The notes: a model not told the origin generated them from the letters alone. A stretch of DNA of 40,820 nucleotides from Rhodothermales bacterium (GCA_024711125.1 JANJTM010000021.1:1-40820); one strand, 5' to 3'. Positions 33,060-40,820 are shown, numbered from the stretch's first letter. Numbers and translations: made by a program.

Positions 33060-33323
33060 TCAAGCGGTCGCCTTCAGTCCCACGTCCTCCAATTCGAGTA
33101 GTGCTTCCGGTGCGATATCCGCACCGTTCGGCCACGCCACGGTGCCTCCGACCTCATCCAACTCGACCAGCGCGAAGTAGTCGGGATCCAGCAGAGGCTC
33201 GAATACCGGCCCCCAGAGGAGGGGCTTAGCCGAAACGGTTTTCTTCACGCCATTGGAGAAGACCAGCTCCATGGTGTACTCCTGGAGATAGCGAACCGAT
33301 TCTATGCAGAGGACCTGCTTCAT
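33060..33323 (-). CDS. DUF2442 family protein (antitoxin candidate)
   Basis: An 87-residue protein. The DUF2442 pattern is visible: VLCIESVRYLQEYTMELVFSNGVKKTVSAKPLLWGPVFEPLLDPDYFALVELDEVGGTVAWPNGADIAPEALLEL. Such proteins are often encoded next to DUF4160 genes. Function unproven; a toxin-antitoxin role is commonly suggested from gene pairing. The ATG at 33323 is chosen; the longer frame adds residues overlapping the neighbour. It lies 8 bases after the DUF4160 stop, so both are in one transcript. Confidence 0.88.
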   Translation of the reverse strand: MKQVLCIESVRYLQEYTMELVFSNGVKKTVSAKPLLWGPVFEPLLDPDYFALVELDEVGGTVAWPNGADIAPEALLELEDVGLKATA

Positions 33324-33331
33324 GGCGTGAG

Positions 33332-33592
33332 TCAATCGAGTGGCGCGACCGGGCGAATATCCTTTCCGGCGCGTGCAAGTTCCCAATCCGCCATGAGTTC
33401 GTCCCGGCGCAAACGAGCCCACGTCCGGACGAGTTTGGCCGCGCGTAAAGGCAATCTTCCGGCAAGCACCTCGCCGTCCGCGATGGAAAATTCCGCAGTC
33501 GATCCGGCGTAGAACGCGTGAAAGTGAGGCGGCGAGTGCTCGCGGAAGTACATGTAGACCGCGATGCCGTAGAATTCGGAGATCCGGGGCAT
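33332..33592 (-). CDS. DUF4160 family protein (toxin candidate)
   Basis: An 86-residue protein with the DUF4160 signature: PRISEFYGIAVYMYFREHSPPHFHAFY near the start (His-rich H-S-P-P-H-F-H), then AEFSIADGEVL and a C-terminal helical part RAAKLVRTWARLRRDELMADWELA. The function of DUF4160 is not established. The ATG at 33592 starts exactly at the conserved P-R-I-S segment; the long frame upstream to 35227 is a chance frame. It precedes the DUF2442 gene. Lower GC content than the neighbouring genes hints at transfer. Confidence 0.9.
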   Translation of the reverse strand: MPRISEFYGIAVYMYFREHSPPHFHAFYAGSTAEFSIADGEVLAGRLPLRAAKLVRTWARLRRDELMADWELARAGKDIRPVAPLD

Positions 33593-33667
33593 TTCAAGTG
33601 GGCTTCGTGAATCCGAACGACTCGAAGTCCGCGGTTTCATAACCTCCCGGTCCAGCCAGCATCGCAG

Positions 33668-34855
33668 ATGACCCAAGACCACCTCGACACCCAGCTCACC
33701 CACCTCGGCGAGAACCGGGCCGCGCACAAGGGTGCCGTCGTTCCGCCCATTTTCCAGAACTCGCTCTTCACCTTCGAGAGCTGGGACGCGATCGACTCGG
33801 CGTTCGATGACCGGATCAAAAACCCGATCTATTCGCGCGGAACGAATCCCACCGTGCGCCTGGTCGAGGACAAGCTCGCGGCGATGGCGGGCGGTGAGAT
33901 GGCGCGTCTTTTCGCGAGCGGAATGGCGGCGATCTCGTCCGCGATCCTGCACTGCATCGGACCGGGCGACCACGTCGTCACGATCCGCAACGTGTACGGA
34001 CCCACCCAGAACCTGCTCTCGCGCTACCTCGTCGAGAAGATGGGGATCTCGGTGACGTTCGTGAGCGGCGAGGACCCTGCCGAATGGGAGGCCGCGATCA
34101 CCGACCGCACGCGTCTCTTCTACCTCGAGAGCCCGTCCTCGGCGGTATTCTCGCTGCAGGACATCCCGGCGGTCGCGGCCATCGCGAAAGCCCACGGCAT
34201 CCGGACCATCCTCGACAACACCTGGGCCACCCCCGTCTTCCAGAAACCCCTCGCGATGGGGATCGACCTCGAGGTGCATTCCGCCTCGAAGTACTTGGGC
34301 GGGCACTCGGATTTCGTGGCCGGCGCGATCGTCGGGAGCGAGGCCGACCTGCGCTCGATCGCGCTGCGCGAGTACGAACTCCTGGGCGGAAAGATGGCGC
34401 CCTTCGAGGCGTGGCTGATGCTGCGCAGCTTCCGCACGATGACCATGCGCATGCGCCAGCACCGGGAAAACGCGCGGGTCGTGGCGGAATGGCTCGAGAC
34501 GCATCCCCGCGTGCGGCGCGTGCGCTGGCCCGGGCTCGCATCGTTCCCGCAGGCCGAACTGGCCCGGCGCCAGATGACCGGCTTTTCGGGACTCATGGGC
34601 TTCACCCTCGACACGGACGACCTCGCGGCCATCAAGCGCTTCTTCGACGCGCTGCGGCTCTTCCTGCGGGGCGTGTCGTGGGGTGGCCACGAGAGCCTGA
34701 TCTACGCCCCGGCGATCTCGTACCTCAAGGAACTGACGCCCGAGCGGTTCGCCGCGCTCGGCATCTCGGCCGGCGACATGCGCATCTCGGTCGGGCTCGA
34801 GGACCCGAGGGACCTTCTCGCCGACCTGGAGCAGGCGTTCGCGGCGATGGGGTGA
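33668..34855 (+). CDS. Cys/Met metabolism PLP-dependent enzyme
   Basis: A 395-residue fold-type I enzyme. The cofactor lysine is K208 in HSASKYLGGHSD; other family traits are YSRGTNPT (substrate and phosphate contacts), FASGMAAIS, NVYGPTQNL, LDNTWATP and the terminal MRISVGLEDPRDLLADLEQA. Members include cystathionine gamma-synthase, cystathionine beta/gamma-lyase and methionine gamma-lyase; sequence alone does not decide which. The absence of nearby methionine genes leaves this open. It is divergent from the DUF4160 gene and convergent with the fucosidase gene, with a hairpin between their ends. Confidence 0.93.
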   Translation: MTQDHLDTQLTHLGENRAAHKGAVVPPIFQNSLFTFESWDAIDSAFDDRIKNPIYSRGTNPTVRLVEDKLAAMAGGEMARLFASGMAAISSAILHCIGPGDHVVTIRNVYGPTQNLLSRYLVEKMGISVTFVSGEDPAEWEAAITDRTRLFYLESPSSAVFSLQDIPAVAAIAKAHGIRTILDNTWATPVFQKPLAMGIDLEVHSASKYLGGHSDFVAGAIVGSEADLRSIALREYELLGGKMAPFEAWLMLRSFRTMTMRMRQHRENARVVAEWLETHPRVRRVRWPGLASFPQAELARRQMTGFSGLMGFTLDTDDLAAIKRFFDALRLFLRGVSWGGHESLIYAPAISYLKELTPERFAALGISAGDMRISVGLEDPRDLLADLEQAFAAMG

Positions 34856-34867
34856 GGCCGTCGCGCG

Positions 34868-34883
34868 AGGGCGGCAGCGCCCT
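34868..34883. repeat. GC-rich hairpin between convergent genes (possible terminator)
   Basis: AGGGCG-GCAG-CGCCCT is a perfect 6-base stem with a 4-base loop, 12 bases after the PLP gene stop and overlapping the fucosidase stop codon. It lacks a T-tract. Related elements are at 11201 and 13983. Confidence 0.4.
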
Positions 34884-36216
34884 ACCGCTCCCGGTACACC
34901 TCCATCGGCGAATCCAGGAGGACCGCGACGACGGTGATTTCCGGGTCGAGCGCGGCCTCGGGCACGTCGATGTAGAGCAGCCCGGGTTTCGCGCTCCAGT
35001 AGGGTTTCATCTCGATCTCCCAGCCCATGCGCACGCCCGTTCCGACCACACGGACCCGCTGCACCTCGTTCTTCAGGCCTTTCACGACGATCGGGCCGTT
35101 CGGGCGGTACGGCAGCATCAGGTAGAGCGTGCGCCCGTCGGCCGACACCGTGGACGGCCCCCAGAAGTGCCCGTCGGGCAGCCCGGCGCGCGTGCCGTAG
35201 ATCGCCTCGGCGTGTTTCGACGTCCATCGGCCGAATTCGCGCAGGATCTCGACGTATTCGTCGGCGAACGTGCCGTCAGCGCGCGGCGAGATGTTGAGGA
35301 GCAGGTTGCCGCCGTTGCCGATCACGTCGGCGAAGATCTTCAGGAGCTGGTTCGGCGTCTTGAAGTTGGTGTCGGTCGGTTGCCAGCCCCACGAGTCGTT
35401 GACCGTCATGCAGAGCTCCCACGCGCCGTCCGGCCTGACGATCGGCACGCCCTGCTCGGGCGTCGCGTAGTCGCCGAGCGGCCCGATGCGCGAGTTGAGC
35501 ACGACCGACGGCTGCCACGCGAACAGCGAGTCGCGCAGCGCCGCAAAGCGCCAGGTCTCCGCGTCGTGCTCCCAGTCCCCGTCGAACCAGTACAGGTCCG
35601 GGCGGAAGCGTGTCGTCAGCTCCTGCATCTGCGTCTCGTGGTACGCGAGGAACCGCCCCCATCGGGCCGGATCGTCGGTGTAGCGCCGCCGCTGCGATGT
35701 CCAGACGTCGTAGTCGGGGTGCGACCAGTCGGAATGCGAGTAGTAGAGGCCGACCTTGAGCCCCTCGGCGCGGATCGCGTCCACCCACGGCGCCACGAGG
35801 TCGCGCCCGGCCGGGGTATCGCGAACCACCGTCATTCCGCCCGCCTGCGAATCCCAGAGCGCCATGCCGTCATGGTGCCGGGTCGTGAGCACCGAGTAGC
35901 GGGCGCCGCTCCCGGCGATCATCCGCGCCCACGCGGCCGGATCGTATTTCGCGGCGGTGAATCCGTGGCGCTGCGCGAGGTAGTCCTCGTGCGAGATGTA
36001 GCCGTTGAAGAACGCCCAGGACTCGTCGGTCCCGTTGACCGCGTAGATGCCCCAGTGGATGAAGATGCCGAGCTTGGCATCGGCGAACCACTTCAGCCGC
36101 TCGGCGCGGCTGGAGTGGGCGTACGAGGTCGAATCAACCGCCGGCGTGTAGATGGCGTCCTGCGCGCGTACGTCGACCGCGACTGCGAGAAGAAGGAGGA
36201 GCAGGCCTCGTTTCAT
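34882..36216 (-). CDS. Secreted alpha-L-fucosidase, glycoside hydrolase family 29
   Basis: A 444-residue exported enzyme (signal peptide LLLLLLAVAVDVRAQ) that hydrolyses alpha-L-fucosyl linkages. Family traits are WFADAKLGIFIHWGIYAV (His-Trp-Gly of the -1 subsite), YSVLTTRHHDGMALW, VGLYYSHSDW and the nucleophile region DLYWFDGDWEHD; D212 is the candidate nucleophile. A C-terminal beta domain follows (SADGRTLYLMLPY and so on). The start overlaps the stop of the upstream membrane-protein gene (ATGA), so the two are translationally coupled. Substrate may be algal or mucin-like fucose; not resolvable here. Confidence 0.93.
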   Translation of the reverse strand: MKRGLLLLLLAVAVDVRAQDAIYTPAVDSTSYAHSSRAERLKWFADAKLGIFIHWGIYAVNGTDESWAFFNGYISHEDYLAQRHGFTAAKYDPAAWARMIAGSGARYSVLTTRHHDGMALWDSQAGGMTVVRDTPAGRDLVAPWVDAIRAEGLKVGLYYSHSDWSHPDYDVWTSQRRRYTDDPARWGRFLAYHETQMQELTTRFRPDLYWFDGDWEHDAETWRFAALRDSLFAWQPSVVLNSRIGPLGDYATPEQGVPIVRPDGAWELCMTVNDSWGWQPTDTNFKTPNQLLKIFADVIGNGGNLLLNISPRADGTFADEYVEILREFGRWTSKHAEAIYGTRAGLPDGHFWGPSTVSADGRTLYLMLPYRPNGPIVVKGLKNEVQRVRVVGTGVRMGWEIEMKPYWSAKPGLLYIDVPEAALDPEITVVAVLLDSPMEVYRER

Positions 36217-37046
36217 CGTTCCCGCCGGCGCTCGCGCGCGATTTCAGGGGAATCCGGCTCCTCGGCGTCCGGCAGATCGATGCGGGCCGCACGCGTCGTA
36301 CCAGCGGACTCGGGCAAGGCACCGGAGACCGCCCCTTCCGAAAGTTCGTCGGACGAGCTTTCCACGAGGGTCTCCAGCCGGTCCAGCAACTCCCTGTGCT
36401 TGTCCTCCCGACGGCGGACCCGGGCAGAAAAGATCATGCGGATGGCGAAGAACACCGTGGCAAGCGCCGCGATGACGCTGGTGATCGCGATTTCGGGGCC
36501 GAGCGACAACGCTTCGCCCAGGACCACCCCCGTGAGAATGCCGACCGCATACAGGGGCAGGAAGAAATTCAGGAACGCCTCCCGCCCGAACTCCTCGGTG
36601 ATGCGGATCCGCGTCTTGCCCCGGACCGGGGTCGCCGATACGCGCACTTCGCGCAGCGTCCGGCTGCCGCCGTACGTCCATTCGCGGCCGGCGCCCACGG
36701 CCTGCGATCGTCCGGAGGTCCGATAGGTGCGGCTGAGTTCGTCGGCGATGCCGGCCCACACCTCGTCAGACAGCGGCCCGTCCACGGTGCGTTCCGCATC
36801 GAGATATACCGGCGCACCCAGGATGCGGAACCCCTTCTTCCGCGGCGCTTCGGGCGCCCGGAGCAGATCGGCCGCGGCGGCGCGCACGTACGTGGGGTCG
36901 ATGCCGGTCTCGACGGCGATCTGCTCCACGTCCTCGAGCGAGAGTCCCGACCCCTTCGATCCCTGGTCGAGGTTCTGCAACTCGGTGGCGCGCTTGAGGA
37001 GTTGCGCGATCTCCGTTTCCGAGTATTGCCGGCCGGATGGGGGCAT
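36213..37046 (-). CDS. Two-helix membrane protein with N-terminal short helical domain
   Basis: A 277-residue protein. The N-terminal ~65 residues are helical (YSETEIAQLLKRATELQ, then LSLEDVEQIAVETGIDPTYVRAAAADLL), a pattern common in Rhodothermota/Gemmatimonadota membrane proteins and perhaps a protein- or DNA-binding helical module. A central beta region (residues ~75-165) is followed by two hydrophobic helices (FFLPLYAVGILTGVVL and ITSVIAALATVFFAIRM) and a charged tail. No enzyme motif is seen. The ATG at 37046 has a GGAGG (37056-37052) and is chosen over the frame from 37130. TATATTCC lies 22 bases upstream. It is the first gene of a two-gene unit with the fucosidase. Confidence 0.75.
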   Translation of the reverse strand: MPPSGRQYSETEIAQLLKRATELQNLDQGSKGSGLSLEDVEQIAVETGIDPTYVRAAAADLLRAPEAPRKKGFRILGAPVYLDAERTVDGPLSDEVWAGIADELSRTYRTSGRSQAVGAGREWTYGGSRTLREVRVSATPVRGKTRIRITEEFGREAFLNFFLPLYAVGILTGVVLGEALSLGPEIAITSVIAALATVFFAIRMIFSARVRRREDKHRELLDRLETLVESSSDELSEGAVSGALPESAGTTRAARIDLPDAEEPDSPEIARERRRER

Positions 37047-37156
37047 GTCGACCTCCGATGGAACGGGCGGAATATAGGACCGGCACCGAATCGGGACCCG
37101 ATCGTGAAACGCGCGCCGGGTGCGGAGCACCTACCGTCAATCCCACGACCGAGCCC

Positions 37157-37513
37157 ATGCCCACGCTCCTCGAAGCCCCCTTCCTCGTCCCGTGCGTCGG
37201 CACGAAGCCCAAGATCATCGCCGAGCACGTCGGACGCGCCAGTTCAGGGCACGCCAACGTGAGCGTGGCCCGCATGTCATCCCCTGCAGGCTGGGAGGAA
37301 CCCGGCCAGCGTCCCGAGTTCGAGGAGATCACCCTCGTGCTCGAGGGTGCGCTGCACGTCGAGACCGAGGCGGGCACGATCGTCGTCAAGGGCGGCCAGG
37401 CGGTCGTCACGCACCCCGGCGAGTGGGTGCGCTACTCCACCCCCGAGGGTGCCGAGTACGTTGCGGTCTGCCTGCCGGCCTTCTCGCCGGACACGGTGCA
37501 CCGGGACGAGTAG
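37157..37513 (+). CDS. Small cupin-domain protein
   Basis: A 118-residue single-domain cupin. The motifs are partially kept: EEPGQRPEFEEITLVLEGALHVE in place of the first metal-binding cupin motif, with H in LEGALHVE; and GQAVVTHPGEWVRYSTPEGAEYVAV for the second. Metal binding is uncertain, since the usual His-x-His of motif 1 is not complete. It could be a sugar-nucleotide or oxygenase-related binding protein. Divergent from the membrane-protein gene and convergent with the nuclease gene, with 17 bases between the two. Confidence 0.87.
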   Translation: MPTLLEAPFLVPCVGTKPKIIAEHVGRASSGHANVSVARMSSPAGWEEPGQRPEFEEITLVLEGALHVETEAGTIVVKGGQAVVTHPGEWVRYSTPEGAEYVAVCLPAFSPDTVHRDE

Positions 37514-37530
37514 GCTCTCGGGGACCCTGC

Positions 37531-39027
37531 CTACAGGTCCAGGCCCACGACCAGCGGATCGTGGTCCGACGCGCGGTACGGGCTCGTATCGAGCCCCCGC
37601 TCGTAGCCGAAGAGCCGCAACTCGTCGCTGTTGCTGTTCCAGACCGCGGCCGTGCGCACCCGATCGGCCAGCGAACGACTGACGAGGGCGTGATCGAGGC
37701 GCCCGCGCTCGCCGCCGAAGACGTACGAATACGGACGTTCGGCTTCCGACACCCCGGCAAATGCGTCGGTCCACCCCGCCTCGGCCAGCGTGCGGATCGG
37801 GTCCTCCATCGCGTACGCGTTGAAGTCGCCCAGCAGGATCGAGTGCGGCGTGCCCGCGCCAGTGGGATCCCCCGCCAGCCAGGCAGCCAGCAGGCGGGCC
37901 GATTCGACCCGCATCGCGTTCCAGCAGCCCTGCCCGTCCCGCTGGTCCGCGTCCGCCCCGGTGGCGGCCTCCTCGTCCCGCCCGCAGCCCTTCGACTTGA
38001 GGTGGTTGGCCACCACGACGAACGCCGGGGCGTCCCCCCGTCGGAAGGCCTGCGCGACCGGCACGCGCGAATGGGTGCGGAAGGGTCCTTCCTGGAGCAT
38101 CGCCGACGGTCCTACCGGCTCCACGCGCGAAGCCCGGTAGATGATCGCCACCCGGATGCCGTCGCTTCCGGGCGCCCCGTAAGTCTCGACGAACCGCCAG
38201 TCCGTCGCGGGCCCGGTCGCATTCAGCGCGGCCACGAACTGCGCCAGCGACGATTCGGGGCCGTACCCGTCGTTCTCGATCTCCTGCAACGCGGCGACGT
38301 CGGGAGCCAGCGCCTGCACCGCCGCGACGATCTTGGCGCGCTGCGCCAGGTACTCGTCCGGAGTCTCCGCGCCGCGCCCGGTCGGAAAACCCGAGCCCTG
38401 TCCGTCCCCGTTGAACAGGTTCAGCACGTTGAAGGAGGCCACGCGCACCGAACCCTCGACCCGCGGCGCACGGGGCCGCTCGGCGTGGCGCACGCGCCGG
38501 CCGAGCGGTTCCGTGAGATTCAGCCGCGCCGTTCCGCGCACGACGTCCAGGACCCCCGTCGCGCCCTGCACGATGCTTCCCGTGCGCAGCGGGCGATCCG
38601 CGTTTACCGAGTCGGGCAGGTAGGCCGGCAGGCCGCGGATCTCGGTCGTCAGGCCGTCGTCGAGCACGATGCGCCGGCGTGCGTTCTCGCGGGCAACCGC
38701 CAGCGCCGTATCGCCCGGCCGTGCCACCTCGGTCGGGGTCCACGGCCGGTCGCCGAAGGACGCCTGGATCTCGCCGAACCGGTCGATCGCGTACGTGCCG
38801 TCCACCGTCAGCGGGGCTTCGATCGTCACGAGCCGACCCACGTACGGCGTCCAGTCGTCCGGCAGGGCCGTGATCGGAACGGGCGCGTCCGCCGCCCCGG
38901 AGGGATGCGCGGGCGCGGCCGCCGGCTCGCGGGATACGCCGACACCGGCCGAACGACAGGCCGAAAGCCCGAAGACGAGGAGGCCCGCCAGCGCCAGCGG
39001 GCGGACCGAACGACGGACGTGGAGCAT
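37531..39027 (-). CDS. Lipoprotein endonuclease/exonuclease/phosphatase (ExeM/NucH-like)
   Basis: A 498-residue exported nuclease with lipoprotein signal (LLVFGLSAC). Residues ~50-170 form a beta-rich region like the OB-fold domain of extracellular nucleases; the EEP domain follows: VRVASFNVLNLFN, VAALQEIEND, VVVANHLKSKGC, ILLGDFNAY, ERGRLDHALVS and YRASDHDPLVVGL carry the Asn, Glu, His, Asp-x-Asn and Ser-Asp-His metal and catalytic residues. A short Cys/Asp-rich insert (GCGRDEEAATG and GQGCW) lies inside it. It probably digests extracellular DNA for nutrient use. The ATG at 39027 opens the signal; TATCTTCG lies upstream. Confidence 0.92.
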   Translation of the reverse strand: MLHVRRSVRPLALAGLLVFGLSACRSAGVGVSREPAAAPAHPSGAADAPVPITALPDDWTPYVGRLVTIEAPLTVDGTYAIDRFGEIQASFGDRPWTPTEVARPGDTALAVARENARRRIVLDDGLTTEIRGLPAYLPDSVNADRPLRTGSIVQGATGVLDVVRGTARLNLTEPLGRRVRHAERPRAPRVEGSVRVASFNVLNLFNGDGQGSGFPTGRGAETPDEYLAQRAKIVAAVQALAPDVAALQEIENDGYGPESSLAQFVAALNATGPATDWRFVETYGAPGSDGIRVAIIYRASRVEPVGPSAMLQEGPFRTHSRVPVAQAFRRGDAPAFVVVANHLKSKGCGRDEEAATGADADQRDGQGCWNAMRVESARLLAAWLAGDPTGAGTPHSILLGDFNAYAMEDPIRTLAEAGWTDAFAGVSEAERPYSYVFGGERGRLDHALVSRSLADRVRTAAVWNSNSDELRLFGYERGLDTSPYRASDHDPLVVGLDL

Positions 39028-39044
39028 GGTGTAGGGGTTTGCCC

Positions 39045-39052
39045 CGAAGATA
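39045..39052 (-). promoter_or_regulatory. TATCTTCG -7 box of the nuclease gene
   Basis: On the minus strand TATCTTCG lies 17 bases before the ATG at 39027. The same octamer is 16 bases before the nhaC start. No TTG box is found at the expected distance. Confidence 0.4.
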
Positions 39053-39071
39053 GATGCGGATAACGCCCCGA

Positions 39072-39102
39072 TTGACGCGTTCCGCACGCGGTCCTACCCT
39101 TC
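39072..39102 (+). promoter_or_regulatory. Possible promoter of the acyl carrier protein/synthetase unit
   Basis: TTG (39072-39074), a 20-base spacer and TACCCTTC (39095-39102), about 100 bases before the ATG at 39203. The -7 box is a weak match. Confidence 0.28.
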
Positions 39103-39202
39103 CAGCGTGCGCGGGCGTCCGTCCCGGGCACGACCCGGCGCCGACGGCGACCGAGACCGCGACCGCCCGCCGACCCGGGTGCCCAGGAAACCCGGAGAAT
39201 CC

Positions 39203-39442
39203 ATGGAACGCCAGGAACTGGAACGGCGGGTCACCGGCGTGGTGGCCCGCGTGCTCGGGCTCGACCCGTCGGAGGTCCACCCCACCTCGAACTTCATCTT
39301 CGACCTCGGGGCCGATTCGATGGCCAGCCTCGAGCTGATGGCCGGCTTCGACGACGAGTTCGACATCGAGATGGACCAGGACCGCGCCCGCGAGGTCCAG
39401 ACGGTCGAAGGCGCCGTAGAGTTCATCTCATCGTACGTATGA
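39203..39442 (+). CDS. Stand-alone acyl carrier protein
   Basis: A 79-residue four-helix carrier protein. The phosphopantetheine site is S39 in FDLGADSMASLELM, the standard DSL/DSM motif. Helix 1 is ELERRVTGVVARVLGL and the acidic helix region FDDEFDIEM follows the site. It carries an acyl chain on the phosphopantetheine arm, in fatty-acid or secondary-metabolite synthesis. The ATG at 39203 has CCCGGAG eight bases upstream. It ends 19 bases before the acyl-CoA synthetase gene, suggesting a shared transcript. The usual fab neighbours are absent. Confidence 0.9.
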   Translation: MERQELERRVTGVVARVLGLDPSEVHPTSNFIFDLGADSMASLELMAGFDDEFDIEMDQDRAREVQTVEGAVEFISSYV

Positions 39443-39461
39443 TGCCCGGAGGCGAGCCGCC

Positions 39462-40820
39462 ATGACCGAAACCACCGGGGCGACCCTCGAAAGGCTCACC
39501 CCGATCCTCTCGCCCCGCTCCGTGGCCGTCGTCGGTGCGACGAGCGCTCCCGGCACCGTTCCGCACGACCTGTTCGCCAACCTGCTCCGGGACGGATTCC
39601 GGGGCACCGTGTACCCGGTCAGCCCGGGCAACCGCTCCATCGGGGGCGTCCGGGCCTACAAGTACGTGCTCGACATCCCGGACCCGGTCGATCTCGCCAT
39701 TATCGTCTTCCCTTCGAGCGTCGTGAAGCTTGCCCTCGAGCAGTGCGGGCAGAAGGGCATCAAGGGGGTGGTGATCATCAGCGCCGGGTTCCGTGAAGTG
39801 GGAGAGGCGGGCGTCGCCCGCGAGGCCGAACTGATCGCGATCGCCCGTCGCCACGGCATTTCCTTCGTCGGACCGAACTGCCTGGGGCTCATCAATACCG
39901 ACCCGGAGGTGCACCTCAACGCCTCGTTCGCCCGCCGAATGCCCGCCGCGGGCCCCATCGGGTTCCTCTCGCAGTCGGGAGCGCTGTGCACCGCCGTGCT
40001 CGACTACGCGCACGCCAAGCACATCGGCTTCTCGAAGTTCGTGTCCTTCGGCAACAAGGCCGACGTGAGCGAGATCGACCTCATGCTCGCGCTCGCGGAC
40101 GACCCCGCGACGAAGGTCATCCTCCTCTATCTCGAGGAAATGACGCGCGGAGCCGAGTTCGTCGAGGCCGCCTCCCGGGTGATCCGCGAATCCGGCAAGC
40201 CCGTGCTCGTGCTCAAATCCGGCCGCACGCGAGAGGGCGCGTCGGCCGCCGCCTCGCACACGGGATCGCTGGCCTCGAGCGACGACATCGTCGACGCCGC
40301 GCTCCGGCAGGCGGGCGTGATCCGCTGCCGCACGATCGAGGAGATGTTCAACGTGGCCATCGGCCTGGCCTACCAGCCCCTGCCGACCGGCCGCCGCGTG
40401 GCGATCATCACCAATGCCGGCGGTCCGGGCGTGCTGGCGACCGACGCCGCGGTACACGAGGGCCTCGAACTGGCCGCGTTCGCCCCGGAAACCACCGACC
40501 GCCTGCGCAAGGCCCTTCCGCCCACGGCGAACTGGAAGAACCCGGTCGACGTGATCGGAGACGCACGCGCCGACCGGTACCGGGCCGCCCTCTCCGGGGT
40601 GCTCGCCGACGACGGCGTGGACGGCGCCCTCGTGATCCTCACGCCCCAGTCGATGACGGACATCGACACCATCGCCGAGGAGGTCTGCCGCGTGGCGGGC
40701 GGGCAGGACAAGCCCGTCTATGCGTCCTTCATGGGCGAGACCGACGTCGCGTCCGGCATCACGATCCTGCAGCGCTCCGGCATTCCGCACTACATCCTGC
40801 CCGAGTCCATGGGCGTGGCC
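39462..40820 (+). CDS. NDP-forming acyl-CoA synthetase (ADP-forming acetyl-CoA synthetase type), partial
   Basis: An open frame of 453 codons to the window end, so the C-terminal part is missing. The visible part holds the CoA-binding Rossmann domain (SVAVVGATSAPGTV, YPVSPGN) and the ligase CoA domain: ISFVGPNCLGLIN, GPIGFLSQSGALCTAVLDY, VSFGNKADVSE, the phosphohistidine motif AASHTGSLASSD (H266) and RRVAIITNAGGPGV. Such enzymes interconvert acyl-CoA, ADP and phosphate with acid, CoA and ATP. The start is ATG 39462, with GGAGG at 39448-39452. It follows the acyl carrier protein by 19 bases. The missing part would hold the ATP-grasp domain. Confidence 0.92.
   Translation, partial: MTETTGATLERLTPILSPRSVAVVGATSAPGTVPHDLFANLLRDGFRGTVYPVSPGNRSIGGVRAYKYVLDIPDPVDLAIIVFPSSVVKLALEQCGQKGIKGVVIISAGFREVGEAGVAREAELIAIARRHGISFVGPNCLGLINTDPEVHLNASFARRMPAAGPIGFLSQSGALCTAVLDYAHAKHIGFSKFVSFGNKADVSEIDLMLALADDPATKVILLYLEEMTRGAEFVEAASRVIRESGKPVLVLKSGRTREGASAAASHTGSLASSDDIVDAALRQAGVIRCRTIEEMFNVAIGLAYQPLPTGRRVAIITNAGGPGVLATDAAVHEGLELAAFAPETTDRLRKALPPTANWKNPVDVIGDARADRYRAALSGVLADDGVDGALVILTPQSMTDIDTIAEEVCRVAGGQDKPVYASFMGETDVASGITILQRSGIPHYILPESMGVA

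Noticed and set aside
34868-34883. Strong intrinsic terminator after the PLP gene
   Set aside because: The hairpin is clear but there is no T-tract and it overlaps the fucosidase stop codon; kept only as a hairpin element.
39423-40790. Leftward 455-codon frame at the right end
   Set aside because: Antisense to a well-recognised NDP-forming acyl-CoA synthetase with phosphohistidine motif.

Overview
The window looks like chromosome of a GC-rich member of the Rhodothermota/Bacteroidota line (Rhodothermales-like). The base composition is very GC-rich by eye. Two secreted proteins (20830-22266 and 27855-29819) end in NYPNPFNP/AYPNPFNP-type domains, the type A C-terminal sorting domain of the type IX secretion system. 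Several genes are preceded by a TAnnTTsG box about 19-21 bases after a TTTG/TTG-like box, the Bacteroidota kind of housekeeping promoter. Shine-Dalgarno sequences are present for only a few genes. No tRNA, rRNA, CRISPR array, transposase or phage gene was seen. The longest gene-free stretch is about 285 bases (13109-13392).

Layout. 1-4300: edge of a leftward gene, a 28-residue membrane peptide, a large secreted Asp-box (BNR) beta-propeller protein and a PIN/ribbon-helix-helix toxin-antitoxin pair. 4313-10037: a rightward run with a Tat-exported GH78 alpha-L-rhamnosidase, a VOC/glyoxalase protein, a DUF819 permease and an exported ADP-ribosylglycohydrolase-like protein that has lost its metal-binding acids. 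10022-13108: a GH18-like protein, a c-type cytochrome with a Met/Gln/His-rich repeat tail, a CoA-binding protein and CutC. 13393-20821: a DUF442 phosphatase-like lipoprotein, a small membrane protein, a 1059-residue DUF5107+TPR protein and a 1010-residue DUF6067-like lipoprotein with a predicted glycosidase barrel. 20830-29819: a T9SS-sorted repeat protein, DinB, TspO, DUF6526, an FKBP lipoprotein, a YcaQ/AlkX-type DNA glycosylase, DUF6504, an SDR, an FMN-binding protein and a T9SS-sorted fibronectin-III protein. 29941-33592: an NhaC antiporter, an antitoxin-like orphan, a lipoprotein of unknown role and a DUF4160/DUF2442 pair. 33668-40820: a Cys/Met-type PLP enzyme, a GH29 alpha-L-fucosidase translationally coupled to a membrane protein, a cupin, a lipoprotein nuclease and an acyl carrier protein directly upstream of an NDP-forming acyl-CoA synthetase that runs off the window.

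How it fits together. The common theme is export and breakdown of complex glycans: rhamnosidase, fucosidase, GH18, DUF5107 and DUF6067 are all signal-peptide or lipoprotein products. No SusC/SusD pair or sugar regulator is visible, so this is not a classic polysaccharide-utilisation locus. Most other genes are housekeeping or stress functions. The least explained units are (i) DUF819 permease plus exported pseudo-ADP-ribosylglycohydrolase, (ii) the repeat-tailed cytochrome c next to copper genes, (iii) the membrane protein/DUF5107-TPR/DUF6067 operon, and (iv) the acyl carrier protein plus NDP-forming synthetase pair. No single undescribed system can be proven from sequence alone.
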